From: Actinomycetes bacterium | GTDB lineage: Bacteria > Actinomycetota > Actinomycetes > Actinomycetales > Microbacteriaceae | DNA length: 8,437 bases | Reading direction: 5' to 3' | Assembly: GCA_023451265.1 (NCBI GenBank) | Contig: JAEYAG010000256.1 | Span: forward strand, 1 to 8,437 | Shown: positions 1 through 7,902 of the stretch, piece after piece | Numbering within the stretch: the first letter of the stretch is position 1 | Layout: each line of letters opens with the position of its first letter | Notes under the pieces: model-generated | What the model was told of the DNA's origin: nothing | Databases searched by the model: none | The model's input: the letters and a program-made list of their open reading frames with translations, nothing else | Position numbers and translations under genes: made by a program

Positions 1-1
1 C

Positions 2-1648
<1,647 letters not shown>

Positions 1649-1661
1649 GCCACCACCGACC

Positions 1662-1666
1662 GAGGG
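1662..1666 (+). promoter_or_regulatory. Ribosome binding site deciding the LacI-family start
   Basis: GAGGG lies 10 nt before the ATG at 1677. It supports that ATG over the GTG/CTG/TTG codons of the same open frame upstream (from 1587), which lie inside the alpha-glucosidase gene and would add about 30 residues before the DNA-binding helices. LacI-family proteins normally begin the helix-turn-helix within a few residues of the N-terminus, as here. Confidence 0.6.
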
Positions 1667-1676
1667 CGAGCGCGAG

Positions 1677-2732
1677 ATGATCGGGATCGACGAGGTGGCA
1701 CGTGCCGCCGGTGTGTCGATCACGACCGTCTCGCGCGCCCTCAGCGGCCGGGGGCGCGTCTCGGAGGCGACGCGCGAGCGGGTGCGGCAGACCGCGGAGC
1801 AGCTCGGCTACGTCGTCACCGCCGCCGCCGCGACCCTCGCCTCCGGGCGCGCGCAGAACGTCGGCGTCGTCGTGCCGTTGCTGGACCGCTGGTTCTTCGC
1901 GACGGTGCTCGACGGCATCGCCGCCCGGCTCGCGCCGCGCGCGTACGACCTCACGCTGTACGCGCTGACCGACGACCCCGCCCAGCGTCGCGGCCTGTTC
2001 GAGACGTCGCTGCGCCGACGCCGGGTCGACGGTCTCATCGTGCTGTCGGGGCTCCTCACCGACGACGAGGTGGCGCACGTCGCCACGCTCGGGCTGCCGG
2101 TGGTGGGGCTCGGCGTCCCCCGCGGCGAGTTCCCGTCGCTGCGCGTGGACGACACGGCGGTCGGCCGCACCGCGACCGAGCACCTGCTGCAGCGGGGCCA
2201 CCGCGACATCGCCCACATCAGCGCGACCCTCTCGCCGACCTCGGGCGTGGACCCCGAGTTCGAGATCCCCTCGCGCCGCCGACGCGGATACGAGGCGGCG
2301 ATGGCGGATGCCGGCATCCGCGCACCCCGCTTCGCCGAGGCCGACTTCACGATCGACGGCGGCCGCCGCGCCGCGCACGCGCTGCTGCGGTCGGCGCAGC
2401 CGCCGACGGCGATCTTCGCCGCCTCGGACGAGATGGCGTACGGCGTGCTGACCGCGGCGCGCGAGCTCGGCCTGTCGGTGCCGGGCGACCTGTCGGTGGT
2501 CGGGGTCGACGGGCACGACCTCGCCGGGCTATTCGACCTCACCACGATCGACCAGTTCCCCCACGCACAGGGCGAGCGCGCCGGCGAGGCGATCCTCGCC
2601 GCGCTCGAGGCGCCCGAGCAGACCGAGACCGCTCTCGCGGCGGCATCCCTCCCCTTCGAACTCGTCGTCCGCGGCTCGACGGCGGCGCCGCCCGCAGAGG
2701 CTGCCCCTCACCGCTCGCGTGGGCCCGCGTAG
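1677..2732 (+). CDS. LacI-family transcriptional regulator
   Basis: Sugar-responsive DNA-binding repressor of 351 aa, a usual length for the family. Residues 3-46 form the LacI helix-turn-helix: IDEVARAAGVSITTVSRALSG with the recognition helix TTVSRAL, then VSEATRERVRQTAEQLGY. Residues 49-58 (AAAATLASGR) match the hinge helix with its minor-groove leucine. From NVGVVVP at 61 the protein is a periplasmic-binding-protein-like effector domain: RRVDGLIVL (115-123), RRRGYEAAM (201-209), TAIFAASDEMAYG (244-256) with the ligand-binding Asp251, and SVVGVDGHD (273-281), where most relatives have FDD or YDD. The start at ATG 1677 is 28 nt after the alpha-glucosidase stop, so the two are likely co-transcribed, and the regulator probably controls that sugar cluster. 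The operator would lie upstream of the window. Its effector, probably an alpha-glucoside, is inferred from context only. Confidence 0.93.
   Translation: MIGIDEVARAAGVSITTVSRALSGRGRVSEATRERVRQTAEQLGYVVTAAAATLASGRAQNVGVVVPLLDRWFFATVLDGIAARLAPRAYDLTLYALTDDPAQRRGLFETSLRRRRVDGLIVLSGLLTDDEVAHVATLGLPVVGLGVPRGEFPSLRVDDTAVGRTATEHLLQRGHRDIAHISATLSPTSGVDPEFEIPSRRRRGYEAAMADAGIRAPRFAEADFTIDGGRRAAHALLRSAQPPTAIFAASDEMAYGVLTAARELGLSVPGDLSVVGVDGHDLAGLFDLTTIDQFPHAQGERAGEAILAALEAPEQTETALAAASLPFELVVRGSTAAPPAEAAPHRSRGPA
2305..2320. repeat. Perfect 16-bp palindrome made of two opposed GGATGCC words
   Basis: CGGATGCCGGCATCCG lies inside the LacI-family gene, where it encodes A-D-A-G-I-R. It consists of the frequent 7-mer GGATGCC followed head-to-head by its reverse complement. 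At this GC content an 8-bp-arm palindrome is not rare by itself. The point of note is that both arms are the word that is over-represented across the window. It need not be a regulator site. Confidence 0.4.
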
Positions 2733-2742
2733 GCTCCTTGGC
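2730..2742 (+). promoter_or_regulatory. Candidate leaderless promoter (-10 box) for the M20 amidohydrolase
   Basis: TAGGCT at 2730-2735 fits the actinobacterial -10 pattern TAnnnT and ends 7 nt before the ATG at 2743, which places the transcript start on or next to the start codon. The first three bases are the TAG stop codon of the LacI-family gene. No purine-rich Shine-Dalgarno sequence precedes the ATG, which agrees with a leaderless mRNA. The -35 region is poor: CTCACC at 2707-2712 has the right 17-bp spacing but only three consensus bases. Expression by read-through from the upstream genes remains possible. Confidence 0.5.
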
Positions 2743-3963
2743 ATGGCCATCGATCTCGAAGCGCTGTACATCGACCTGCACCGGCATCCCGAGCTGTCGT
2801 TCCAGGAGACCCGCACGGCGGGGGTCATCACCCGGGAACTGGCCGCGCTGGGGCTGGACTATGTGGAGGGTCTCGGCAAGACCGGCGTCGCGACCGCGAT
2901 CACCGGTGGAGCCGGCGACGGGCCCGTCGTGTGGCTGCGCGCCGACATGGACGGCCTGCCCGTCGCCGAGCAGACCGGTCTCGCCTACGCGTCGACCGCC
3001 CGCGGCACCGACCCCGCCGGCACCGACGTACCCGTGATGCACGCGTGCGGCCACGACATGCACGTGACCGCCCTCCTCGGCGCGCTCGAGCGGCTCGTCG
3101 CGACCCGCGATGAGTGGTCGGGCACGGTGGTGGCGGTCTTCCAGCCCGCCGAGGAGTACGGCGCTGGGTCGCAGGCGATGATCGCCGACGGCGTGCTCGA
3201 CGCCTTCCCGAAGCCCGACATCGTCCTCGGTCAGCACCTCACGCCGCTGCCGGCCGGGACGATCGGCGTGCGCCCGGGCACCCAGATGGCCGCGAGCGAC
3301 GGCCTCACCGTGACGCTCCTCGGCCGCGGCGGACACGGCTCGCGCCCCCACGCCACGATCGACCCCGTCGTCATGGCCGCGGCGACCGTCATGCGGCTGC
3401 AGACGATCGTGTCGCGCGAGGTCGACCCGCGCGAGATGGCCGTCGTCACGGTCGGCTCGATCCACGCGGGCCTGAAGAACAACATCATCCCCGCCGAGGC
3501 GACGCTCGAGCTGAGCCTGCGCTACCCCGACGACGACGCGCGCGCCGACGTCCTGGCCCGCGTGGAGCGCATCGTGCGGGCGGAGGCCCAGGCATCGGGC
3601 GCCGAGCAGGAGCCCGTTATCGCCGTCGACCACTCGCTGCCGCCGACGATCAACGACCCCGACGCGACCGCCCGGCTCACCGCCGCGTTCGACCGCACCT
3701 TCGGCGAGGGCACGGTGATCGACCCCGGCATGTTCACCGGCAGCGAGGACGTCTCGTGGTTCGCCCGTGAGGCGGGCGCGCCGCTCGTGTTCTGGTTCTG
3801 GGGCGGCCTCGACCCGCAGCAGTGGGCGGATGCCGTGGCGCGCGGCACCGTCAACGAGGACATCCCGACCAACCACTCGCCGTTCTTCGCGCCGATCCTG
3901 CACCCCACGATCGAGCGGGGCGTGGATGCCCTGGTCGTCGCCGCACGGGAGTTCCTCGCGTGA
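2743..3963 (+). CDS. M20D-family metallo-amidohydrolase
   Basis: Two-metal hydrolase of 406 aa that removes an acyl or other amide group from an amino acid or similar substrate (the family includes hippurate hydrolase, IAA-amino acid hydrolase and N-acyl-amino acid amidohydrolases). Visible motifs: LHRHPELSFQE (12-22), RADMDGLPV (66-74), MHACGHDMH (99-107) with Cys102 and His104, QPAEE (134-138) with the metal/catalytic Glu pair, GQH (163-165), the dimerisation-domain motif GRGGHGSRPH (194-203), and the C-terminal metal ligand in TNHSPFFAP (376-384). Cys102 as metal ligand is characteristic of M20D rather than of DapE or ArgE. No signal peptide is seen, so it is cytoplasmic. ATG 2743 is preferred over GTG 2719, because the extra residues match no family N-terminus and overlap the upstream gene, and because of the -10 box just before the ATG. 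The downstream gene overlaps it by GTGA, suggesting an operon. The substrate cannot be read from sequence. Confidence 0.93.
   Translation: MAIDLEALYIDLHRHPELSFQETRTAGVITRELAALGLDYVEGLGKTGVATAITGGAGDGPVVWLRADMDGLPVAEQTGLAYASTARGTDPAGTDVPVMHACGHDMHVTALLGALERLVATRDEWSGTVVAVFQPAEEYGAGSQAMIADGVLDAFPKPDIVLGQHLTPLPAGTIGVRPGTQMAASDGLTVTLLGRGGHGSRPHATIDPVVMAAATVMRLQTIVSREVDPREMAVVTVGSIHAGLKNNIIPAEATLELSLRYPDDDARADVLARVERIVRAEAQASGAEQEPVIAVDHSLPPTINDPDATARLTAAFDRTFGEGTVIDPGMFTGSEDVSWFAREAGAPLVFWFWGGLDPQQWADAVARGTVNEDIPTNHSPFFAPILHPTIERGVDALVVAAREFLA
3947..3951 (+). promoter_or_regulatory. Ribosome binding site for the overlapping membrane-protein gene
   Basis: GGGAG lies 8 nt before the GTG at 3960, inside the 3' end of the amidohydrolase gene. 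Together with the 4-nt GTGA start/stop overlap it points to translational coupling. It fixes the start at 3960 rather than at upstream codons of the open frame, which extends back to 3822. Confidence 0.6.
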
Positions 3964-4751
3964 GCGGCGACGACCCGTTCGGCCTGCTGCAGCCGTCGCA
4001 GCCCGAGCCCGAGCGTGAGCCACGGCCCGACCGCGAGCCGCGCTCGCGCACCCCGCTCGTGCTGGGGATCATCGCGGCGGTCCTGTTCGTCGCGGTCGTG
4101 GTGACCCTGGCGATCGCGCTGACCCGGCCCCCCGCGGCCACCCCGACCCCGACGACGCCGCCCGCGACGTCGGCGCCGACGACCACGACACCCTCGCCGA
4201 CGCCGACGGCCGACGCCGCCACCGAACCGGTCGCCCTGCAGTTGAGCGGCACCGGCTTCGCACTCGTCGACGAGGCCGGCGACGAGGTCTTCACCTACGC
4301 CTGGGCCGACGACGCCGCGGCCGCCGTCACCGCCCTCACCGACGCGTTCGGCGCCGCCCCCACGACGCGCGTCGAGCCCGGCGACGGCACCCACTATCCC
4401 GACTACACGGTCTATCAGTGGGACGGCTTCATGCTGTTCGACATGGTCGAGACCGCCGGCGGCACGCCGCGCGCCGAGTATGCGCAGCCGTCGTACGTGC
4501 TGTTCTCGCGCAACGAGATCGGCGGCATCTCGCTCGCCGCCGAGCATGGCCTGAAGATCGGCATGACGGTGGATGCCGTGCGCGCGCTCTCTCCCGACCA
4601 GGAGATCCCCCGCGGCACAGTGGGCGCCATCCGGTTCGTGTTCGACCAGGCGCGATCGAGCGCGGAGGGACCGCTGCAGTACAGCGTCTTCGCCGACACC
4701 GACGGCACCGTCGTGACGGCGGTGCTGTACTTCCGCTACTTCGACCTGTGA
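3960..4751 (+). CDS. Uncharacterised single-pass membrane protein with Pro/Thr-rich linker
   Basis: Protein of 263 aa that I cannot assign to a named function. Residues 1-31 are charged and proline-rich (PEPEREPRPDREPRSR) and probably cytoplasmic. Residues 32-54 (PLVLGIIAAVLFVAVVVTLAIAL) form one clear membrane segment. Residues 57-84 are an Ala/Pro/Thr linker typical of actinobacterial wall-spanning stalks, and 90-263 form a soluble outer domain without cysteines. That domain holds GLKIGMTVDAVRAL at 197-210, a pattern seen in BLIP-like/SmpA-OmlA-type small domains, and a weakly similar first half (DDAAAAVTALTDAFGAAPT, 117-135, then a YxVYQWDGFMLFD strand pair), so two related units are possible. 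There is no lipobox. It starts at GTG 3960 inside the amidohydrolase stop (GTGA), so the two are co-expressed. Its 3' end overlaps the opposing VanZ-RDD gene by 16 nt. The real gene is clear; the fold assignment is tentative. Confidence 0.85.
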   Translation: MSGDDPFGLLQPSQPEPEREPRPDREPRSRTPLVLGIIAAVLFVAVVVTLAIALTRPPAATPTPTTPPATSAPTTTTPSPTPTADAATEPVALQLSGTGFALVDEAGDEVFTYAWADDAAAAVTALTDAFGAAPTTRVEPGDGTHYPDYTVYQWDGFMLFDMVETAGGTPRAEYAQPSYVLFSRNEIGGISLAAEHGLKIGMTVDAVRALSPDQEIPRGTVGAIRFVFDQARSSAEGPLQYSVFADTDGTVVTAVLYFRYFDL

Positions 4752-5788
4752 GCCGAGTCCTCCCGGGCATCGGCGAGCCGCTGGCGTGAGAGCACGCCGG
4801 GCAGGCCGCGTCCGGCGGCGGTCGTGAACAGCAGCACGACGGATGCCGCCGCGAACGCGAACTGCAGCACGGCCCATCCGCCCGGGAGCGCGCCGAGCAG
4901 CAGGTAGCCCCCGACCCCGCCGAGGAACCGCAGCACGCGCGCGAGGGGTTCGGGCAGCGGCCCGCGCCAGCGCAGCTCCACCGCGAGGTCGCCCACCGAC
5001 CGCCCGGTGGCGAGCACCACGACGAGCCAGAGCGCGAGCGGCACGACCGTCGCCGCGACGCTCGCGGCGGCGCCGTCGGTCACCGCCGCATGGTCGTGCA
5101 CGACGTACTCGAGCCACACCTGCACGGCGACGCCCGCGCCGAGCGTCACAAGCCACACCGCGAGCAGGTCGCAGAACACCGCGAGCAGCCGGCGGCCGCG
5201 CGTGACCGGGTGCGCCTGCGCCGCGGCATCCGTCACCCTGCTGCCGCGCAGGCGCCGTGGCACCGCCAGAGCGAGGAGCGACCCGGCGACGGCGCCCGCT
5301 GTGTTGGTCAGCAGGTCGTCGACGTCGAAGACGCGGTAGGCGCACGGGTACAGCCCCCACACGCCGGTCAGCTGCGTCGTCTCGATCACGAGCGAGACGG
5401 CGAGGCCGACCAGGAGCGCGGTCAGGATGCCGCGGCCCCCGAGCACGCGGAGGAAGAACCCGAGCGGCACGAACAGCAGCACGTTCAGGGCGAGCTGCAG
5501 CACGGCCGGGTCGGTGAGTCCCCGGGCGCCGGCGAGGTCGCCGACGAACGCCCACACGTCGAGGTTCACGCCGGCGCACCGGTAGTCGCCGACATCGGGC
5601 AGCGGGAGCAGCGTGTAGGTCCAGATCGCCCAGAAGTAGACGAGCGCCGCCGCCCACAGGACGAATCTGCCCGCCGTCAGCCGCCCGCGACGGCGGTAGC
5701 TGACCGCGACGAACGGGACGAACAGCACCACGCCGACGACGGCGCCGAGGGCGAGCGCGGCGACGGCGGAGAAGACCTCGTTTCCCAT
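4736..5788 (-). CDS. VanZ-RDD two-domain integral membrane protein
   Basis: Membrane protein of 350 aa joining two domains often found separately. After an N-terminal segment (7-30), the VanZ-like domain spans about 42-176: a membrane helix then YTLLPLPD (58-65), the NVLLFVPLGFFL motif (102-113), ETTQL (136-140) and RVFDVDDLLTNTAGAVAG (152-169). The RDD-like domain covers about 196-335: the R-xx-A-xxx-D motif at R200/A203/D207, TGRSVGDLAVELR (261-273), and a C-terminal RGLPGVLSRQRLAD in place of the usual RRGLHDRLAGT, so the second conserved Asp position is degenerate. VanZ proteins were first seen with teicoplanin resistance, but most members have no proven role, and RDD proteins are equally vague (transport or envelope). 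I would not call this a resistance gene. ATG 5788 is supported by GAGGA 7 nt upstream. It is transcribed away from the permease gene and converges on the preceding one. Confidence 0.9.
   Translation of the reverse strand: MGNEVFSAVAALALGAVVGVVLFVPFVAVSYRRRGRLTAGRFVLWAAALVYFWAIWTYTLLPLPDVGDYRCAGVNLDVWAFVGDLAGARGLTDPAVLQLALNVLLFVPLGFFLRVLGGRGILTALLVGLAVSLVIETTQLTGVWGLYPCAYRVFDVDDLLTNTAGAVAGSLLALAVPRRLRGSRVTDAAAQAHPVTRGRRLLAVFCDLLAVWLVTLGAGVAVQVWLEYVVHDHAAVTDGAAASVAATVVPLALWLVVVLATGRSVGDLAVELRWRGPLPEPLARVLRFLGGVGGYLLLGALPGGWAVLQFAFAAASVVLLFTTAAGRGLPGVLSRQRLADAREDSAHRSK
4781..4800. terminator. Candidate hairpin 3' of the uncharacterised membrane-protein gene
   Basis: Arms CTGGCGTG (4781-4788) and CACGCCGG (4793-4800) pair fully (one G-T) around an AGAG loop, starting 29 nt after the plus-strand stop at 4751. 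There is no T-run after it and it lies inside the C-terminal codons of the opposing VanZ-RDD gene, so it may be a chance hairpin in GC-rich DNA. It is the best terminator-like structure near this convergent junction. Confidence 0.25.
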
Positions 5789-5795
5789 TGGTCGA

Positions 5796-5800
5796 TCCTC
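5796..5800 (-). promoter_or_regulatory. Ribosome binding site of the VanZ-RDD gene, within a small inverted repeat
   Basis: On the minus strand GAGGA stands 7 nt before the ATG at 5788, selecting that start over the long open frame that continues further upstream through the permease gene. The inverted repeat ATCCT-cgc-AGGAT (5795-5807) covers it, so in the mRNA the Shine-Dalgarno bases could pair with the sequence just upstream. A 5-bp stem with a 3-nt loop is weak and may have no effect. Confidence 0.6.
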
Positions 5801-5825
5801 GCAGGATGCCGCGCCGCGGGTCGCA

Positions 5826-5860
5826 TTGCGCGGCGGACGCCCCGGGCGTAATGTCGCGCC
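5826..5860 (+). promoter_or_regulatory. Leaderless promoter of the KimA-like permease
   Basis: TTGCGC (5826-5831) and TAATGT (5849-5854) are separated by 17 bp, and the -10 box ends 6 nt before the GTG at 5861, so the transcript should begin at or within 1-2 nt of the start codon. No Shine-Dalgarno sequence lies in the six bases before GTG. The -10 box is A/T-rich in otherwise nearly pure G/C surroundings. An 11-bp inverted repeat CGCCC-C-GGGCG (5838-5848) fills the spacer next to the -10 box and could be an operator, or chance. Confidence 0.65.
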
Positions 5861-7900
5861 GTGACAGACGACAGTCGGGGCCCGGCGGACGAGACGCCGA
5901 TCGCCAAGCGCATCCTCATCGGCGAGCCGCTGACGAGCGAAGAGCTCGAGGGGCAGCTGCTCCCGAAGAAGATGGCGCTGCCGATCTTCGCGTCCGACGC
6001 GCTGTCGTCGGTGGCGTACGCGCCGCAGGAGCTGCTGATGATCCTCCTCATCGGCGGCACCGCGTTCCTCGCCTTCAGCCCGTGGGTCGCGGCGGCCGTC
6101 GTGGCGCTGCTCATCGTCGTCGTGCTCAGCTACCGGCAGCTGATCAAGGCGTACCCCTCCGGCGGCGGCGACTACGAGGTCGCCCGCACCAATCTCGGCG
6201 AGAAGGCGGGCGTCGTCGTCGCGGCCGCGCTCCTGGTGGACTACGTGCTGACGGTCGCGGTGTCCGTGGCATCCGGCGTCGACAACATCATCTCCGCACT
6301 GCCCGACCTCGATCCGTGGCGCGTCGAGCTCGCGGTGGGGTTCGTCGTGCTCATCATCGTGGTGAACCTGCGCGGTGTGCGCGAAGCGTCGACGGCGTTC
6401 GCCATCCCGACGTATCTGTTCATCGGGTCGGTGATGATCATGATCGTCACGGGCCTCGTGAGATGGATGCTGGGGGACGCCCCGATCGCCGAGAGCGCGC
6501 AGTTCGCCGTGCAGGCCGAGGACCTCAGCCAGGCCGCCGTGATCCTCCTCATCCTGCGCGCGTTCTCCAGCGGATGCTCGGCGCTGACCGGCGTCGAGGC
6601 GGTCTCGAACGGCGTCCCCGCGTTCCGCAACCCCAAGGTCCGCAACGCCCAGACGACGCTCGTGCTGATGGGCTCGATCGCGATCCTGATGTTCGCGGGG
6701 CTCACCCTCCTCGCGCTCGTGGCGGGCGTGCACTACTCCGAGAACCCCTGTCACCTCATCGGGTTCGACTGCGAGAGCGCCGTGCAGCCGAGCCTCATGG
6801 CACAGGTCGCCGCGGCCACGTTCGGCGGCGGCAGCATCCCGTTCTTCATCGTGCAGGCCGCCACGGCGGCCGTGCTGCTGCTGGCCGCGAACACCGCCTT
6901 CAACGGCTTCCCGCTGCTGGGGTCGGTGCTCGCCCGCGACGGCTATGCGCCCAAGGCGCTCAACACCCGCGGCGACCGCCTCGTGTACTCCAACGGGATG
7001 ATCATCCTGGGGCTCGTCGCCGCGGTGGTGCTCATCGTGTTCCAGGCGCGGCTGACGACCCTCATCCAGCTGTACATCATCGGCGTGTTCGTCTCGTTCT
7101 CGCTGGGCCAGCTCGGCATGGTCAAGCACTGGCGCCGCGAGCTGCGGCTGCTCTCCCGCAAGGCCGTCGCCGACCGGCGCGCGGCGGCCGTGGGCCTCTT
7201 CATCAACGCCCTGGGCGCGACGTTCACGATCGTGGTGCTCGTGATCGTGACGATCACGAAGTTCACGCACGGCGCGTGGCTCGTCTTCCTCGCGATCCCG
7301 GTGCTGTCGTTCCTCATGGTGGGCGTGCACCGCTACTACCGCGACGTCGAGCACGAGATAACGATGGACGACGAGGCCCACTTCGGCTCCTCCGGAGACG
7401 TCGCGATCGTGCTCGTCGGCAAGCTGCAGAAGCCGGTCGTCAAGGCGATCGACTACGCCCTGGCCGCCAAGCACGACAAGACGCTCGCGGTGCACATCGC
7501 CGTCACCGCCGACGATGCGCGCGAGGTGCAGGACGACTGGGAGTACCACCACATGCCCGTGCCGCTGCTCGTGATCGAGTCGCCGTACCGGCAGTACGCC
7601 GCCCCGCTCGCGCAGTTCATCACCGAGTACCGCAAGACGCACGGCTCGTCGATCGTGACGGTCTACCTGCCGCAGTACATCGTCGGCCACTGGTGGGAGA
7701 GCCTGCTGCACAACCGCCGCGCCCGGCGCATCGCCCAGCAGCTCATGCTCGTCCACGGGGTGCAGATCACGCTGGTGCCGTGGCTGCTGGACTCCTCCGA
7801 GCTCATCTACGGCCGCCGCTCACGGCCGCTGCCGGGCGACGACCGTGCCGGCCGCGTCACGACCTACGGTCTCGTCGCGCACACCGACGACGAGCCCTGA
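5861..7900 (+). CDS. KimA-like APC-superfamily potassium permease
   Basis: Integral membrane transporter of 679 aa, probably a proton-coupled potassium importer of the KimA (former YdaO) type. Residues about 38-490 form some 12 membrane segments, preceded by the typical KRILIGEPLTSEELEGQLL start. Family motifs: FASDALSSVAYAPQE (43-57), SYRQLIKAYPSGGGDYEVA (90-108), DYVLTVAVSVASGVD (127-141) and AFSSGCSALTGVEAVSNGVPAF (234-255). The potassium/proton-site residues reported for Bacillus subtilis KimA (D36, Y43, D117, T121, S125, T230, E233, as I recall them) have counterparts D46, Y53, D127, T131, S135, T243 and E246, with spacing preserved. Residues about 513-679 form a soluble USP-like cytoplasmic domain, as in KimA. 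General amino-acid permeases lack this tail. GTG 5861 is the only start fitting the family N-terminus and the promoter. Substrate assignment is by family; no activity is shown by sequence. Confidence 0.92.
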   Translation: MTDDSRGPADETPIAKRILIGEPLTSEELEGQLLPKKMALPIFASDALSSVAYAPQELLMILLIGGTAFLAFSPWVAAAVVALLIVVVLSYRQLIKAYPSGGGDYEVARTNLGEKAGVVVAAALLVDYVLTVAVSVASGVDNIISALPDLDPWRVELAVGFVVLIIVVNLRGVREASTAFAIPTYLFIGSVMIMIVTGLVRWMLGDAPIAESAQFAVQAEDLSQAAVILLILRAFSSGCSALTGVEAVSNGVPAFRNPKVRNAQTTLVLMGSIAILMFAGLTLLALVAGVHYSENPCHLIGFDCESAVQPSLMAQVAAATFGGGSIPFFIVQAATAAVLLLAANTAFNGFPLLGSVLARDGYAPKALNTRGDRLVYSNGMIILGLVAAVVLIVFQARLTTLIQLYIIGVFVSFSLGQLGMVKHWRRELRLLSRKAVADRRAAAVGLFINALGATFTIVVLVIVTITKFTHGAWLVFLAIPVLSFLMVGVHRYYRDVEHEITMDDEAHFGSSGDVAIVLVGKLQKPVVKAIDYALAAKHDKTLAVHIAVTADDAREVQDDWEYHHMPVPLLVIESPYRQYAAPLAQFITEYRKTHGSSIVTVYLPQYIVGHWWESLLHNRRARRIAQQLMLVHGVQITLVPWLLDSSELIYGRRSRPLPGDDRAGRVTTYGLVAHTDDEP

Positions 7901-7902
7901 GC

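Noticed and set aside
1649..1676. LacI operator or promoter between alpha-glucosidase and regulator
   Set aside because: The 28 nt contain a Shine-Dalgarno sequence but no palindrome or -10 box that I can support.
2719..2721. GTG at 2719 as the start of the amidohydrolase
   Set aside because: It would overlap the regulator gene and add eight residues unlike the family N-terminus. ATG 2743 gives the normal N-terminus and suits the -10 box.
3522..5657. 711-residue minus-strand open frame
   Set aside because: It is Arg/Ala/Gly low-complexity sequence antisense to the amidohydrolase and the membrane-protein genes and out of frame with the VanZ-RDD gene. No recognisable domain.
4736..5788. VanZ-RDD gene as a glycopeptide-resistance determinant
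   Set aside because: VanZ-like domains are widespread in non-resistant bacteria, and no vanRSHAX-type gene is nearby.
4736..7756. 1006-residue minus-strand open frame running antisense through the permease gene
   Set aside because: Only the last 350 codons (from ATG 5788) form a VanZ-RDD protein. The upstream part is a low-complexity Asp/His/Arg/Glu-rich translation typical of the antisense frame of a GC-rich gene, and it lies opposite a clear permease.
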